From CAYQUV01 sp964421005 (GTDB lineage Bacteria; Patescibacteriota; Minisyncoccia; Minisyncoccales; CG1-02-41-26), in the NCBI GenBank assembly GCA_964421005.1, contig CAYQUV010000020.1, positions 1 through 13,348 on the forward strand: 13,348 nt of DNA, given 5' to 3'. Positions 12,075 to 13,348 of the stretch are shown here, one piece after another (position 1 is the stretch's first letter; each line of letters begins with the position of its first letter). Both the position numbers and the translations under genes were made by a program. The notes below the pieces were generated by a model, which saw only the letters and a list, made by a program, of their open reading frames with translations, ran no database searches and was not told the DNA's origin.

Positions 12075-13256
12075 ATGGAATTTAAAATTTTAAAAAAAAG
12101 CAAAAAATCAAGAGCAAGAATTGGTGTCATAAAACAAGGATACAGGCTTCTGGAAACCCCTGCTTTTTTACCGGTTGCCACCCAGGGATCCGTTAAAACT
12201 TTAAGCTCGGAGGATTTAGAAGAAATAGGATTTGAAGGAATTTTAGCCAATACCTATCATCTCTATTTAAGGCCGGGCGATTCTTTGATTAAAAAATTCG
12301 GAGGTCTTCATCAATTTATGAATTTTCGGGGAGTAATTGTTACCGACAGCGGCGGGTTTCAGGTTTTCAGTTTGGGGAAAGGGATAGAAGAAGGGGTTGG
12401 CAAGATAGTTAAGCTTTTTCCGGGGAGGAAAAACTTATTTAGAAAGAAGAAAAAGGGTTTTGTTAAAATCACCGAAAATGGCGTTTACTTTAGGTCTCAT
12501 CTTGATGGCAGCAAACACTTTTTTAGTCCCGAAAAATCAATCAGAATCCAGAAAAATTTAGGAGCAGATATTATTTTCGCTTTTGATGAGTGTACTTCTC
12601 CTTTTGACGATTTCAATTATACAAAAAAGGCAATGGAAAGAACTCATCTTTGGGCAAAGAGATGCTTAAAAGAGGCCCAAAAATTAAAATTGGAATCAAA
12701 ATCAAAAGTTTCAACGGGGGCTCTTTTTGGAATTGTTCAGGGCGGAGAATACAAAGAGTTAAGGCGTCTGAGCGCTAAATTTATTGCCAATTTGGATTTT
12801 GATGGCTTCGGAATAGGCGGTTCTCTGGGGAAAACAAAGAAAAGAATGTTTGAAATTTTGGATTGGACAATTCCTCTTTTGCCCGAAAACAAACCGAGAC
12901 ATCTTTTGGGGATTGGCTATCTAGAGGACATCAAAAAAGCGGTCCGGAAAGGAATTGACCTTTTTGATTCCTGTTATCCAACCCGTTTTGCCAGACATGG
13001 GTTGGCCTTCAGCAAGGAAAAAGGAAGTGAGATAAAAATGTTAAATCTTAAAAAAGCCGGTTTTTTGGAAGAAAAAAAACCCCTTGATGAAAGTTGCCAA
13101 TGTTTTGTCTGCCAGAATTATTCAAGGGGTTATTTATCTCATCTTTTTCGGGCGGGAGAACTTTCTTGCCCGCGGCTTTTGAGTTACCATAATCTTTGGT
13201 TTTTAAAAAAATTTATGGATAGATTAAGAGAAGAGATTGCTAAAGGAAAGATTTAA
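12075..13256 (+). CDS. tgt: tRNA-guanine transglycosylase (TGT)
   Basis: Exchanges G34 of GUN-anticodon tRNAs for a deazaguanine base. Residue numbers count from the upstream ATG at 12069. I prefer the ATG at 12075 because GAGG (12063-12066) is 8 bases from it and only 2 from the first, and MEFKIL matches the usual family start. Seen: TDSGGFQVFSLGK with general-acid Asp93, FDECTSP (172-178), FGIVQGG (220-226), HLLGIGYLEDI (278-288), FDSCYPTRFARHG with nucleophile Asp300, and the zinc site Cys343, Cys345, Cys348, His374. Odd points: about 26 extra, Lys-rich residues (105-130) after SLGK, and the specificity loop reads IGGSLGKT instead of the common bacterial IGGLAVGE. The substrate may therefore be queuine rather than preQ1 (inference). 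It lies downstream of qng1 and probably forms an operon with it. Confidence 0.97.
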   Translation: MEFKILKKSKKSRARIGVIKQGYRLLETPAFLPVATQGSVKTLSSEDLEEIGFEGILANTYHLYLRPGDSLIKKFGGLHQFMNFRGVIVTDSGGFQVFSLGKGIEEGVGKIVKLFPGRKNLFRKKKKGFVKITENGVYFRSHLDGSKHFFSPEKSIRIQKNLGADIIFAFDECTSPFDDFNYTKKAMERTHLWAKRCLKEAQKLKLESKSKVSTGALFGIVQGGEYKELRRLSAKFIANLDFDGFGIGGSLGKTKKRMFEILDWTIPLLPENKPRHLLGIGYLEDIKKAVRKGIDLFDSCYPTRFARHGLAFSKEKGSEIKMLNLKKAGFLEEKKPLDESCQCFVCQNYSRGYLSHLFRAGELSCPRLLSYHNLWFLKKFMDRLREEIAKGKI

Positions 13257-13276
13257 GGTAAAATAAGTTAATAATC

Positions 13277-13347
13277 GGGCCTGTGGTTCAACGGTAGAAC
13301 ACCGCTTTCGCATAGCGGAGATGGCAGTTCGATTCTGCCCGGGTCCA
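13277..13347 (+). tRNA. trnA: tRNA-Ala (anticodon CGC)
   Basis: Complete 71-base cloverleaf at the window edge. The acceptor GGGCCTG/CGGGTCC includes the G3-U70 wobble pair that identifies tRNA-Ala. The D stem is GTTC/GAAC. The anticodon stem CCGCT/AGCGG has loop TTCGCAT, giving CGC. The T arm is GGCAG-TTCGATT-CTGCC and the discriminator is A. Only one base (C) follows, so an encoded CCA cannot be judged. It begins 20 bases after tgt and may be co-transcribed. Confidence 0.95.
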
Positions 13348-13348
13348 C

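Overview
This is an AT-rich, gene-dense chromosomal fragment that looks like a Patescibacteria (Candidate Phyla Radiation) genome, most likely a parcubacterium. The assignment is inferred from four things: a minimal S15 followed by a NYN protein and PNPase, a VirB2/TrbC-like cysteine-containing membrane protein, remnants of a CPR-style large serine recombinase, and scattered single tRNA genes that mostly lack an encoded CCA. TGA and TAA both act as stops, so the standard bacterial code fits. No database search was possible; family calls rest on motifs read from the translations.

Layout. (1) Positions 1-2519, minus strand: one long Lys/Glu-rich coiled-coil protein with a single membrane segment, leaving the window at its C-terminal end. 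It is split by a 100-N assembly gap, but the contig ends on either side overlap by 55 identical bases. Removing the artefact restores one open frame of at least 788 codons. (2) 2608-5572, minus: rpsO, a NYN-domain nuclease and pnp, tightly packed as an RNA-metabolism operon, with tRNA-Lys(CTT) upstream. The 3' end of that tRNA gene is tandemly duplicated. (3) 5748-6269, minus: a secreted or membrane protein resembling VirB2/TrbC-type pilins. (4) 6352-7054: a self-contained unit with a perfect-consensus promoter, a zinc-ribbon ORF and a strong terminator. Its two untranslated regions carry a perfect 16-bp inverted repeat. (5) 7055-9219: an accessory patch. It holds structured non-coding DNA, a cassette bounded by about 150-bp inverted repeats (a degraded radical-SAM ORF and a convergent CYTH-domain gene), and two head-to-head pieces of a serine recombinase that look like one gene broken by an internal inversion. 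It ends at tRNA-Arg(TCG). (6) 9358-13348, plus strand: CCA-adding enzyme, tRNA-Pro(CGG), a queuosine-salvage glycosylase (Qng1/DUF2419), tRNA-guanine transglycosylase, and tRNA-Ala(CGC).

How the genes fit together. The conserved blocks on both sides concern RNA: decay and processing (PNPase, NYN protein), translation (S15, four tRNAs), tRNA 3'-end maturation (CCA enzyme) and tRNA modification (Qng1 plus TGT). The most interesting biological proposal is the Qng1-TGT pair. It suggests that this reduced-genome bacterium scavenges queuine from queuosine breakdown products and inserts it directly into tRNA. The TGT has an unusual specificity loop and an insertion consistent with a non-standard substrate. 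The middle patch is the mobile or decaying part of the window.
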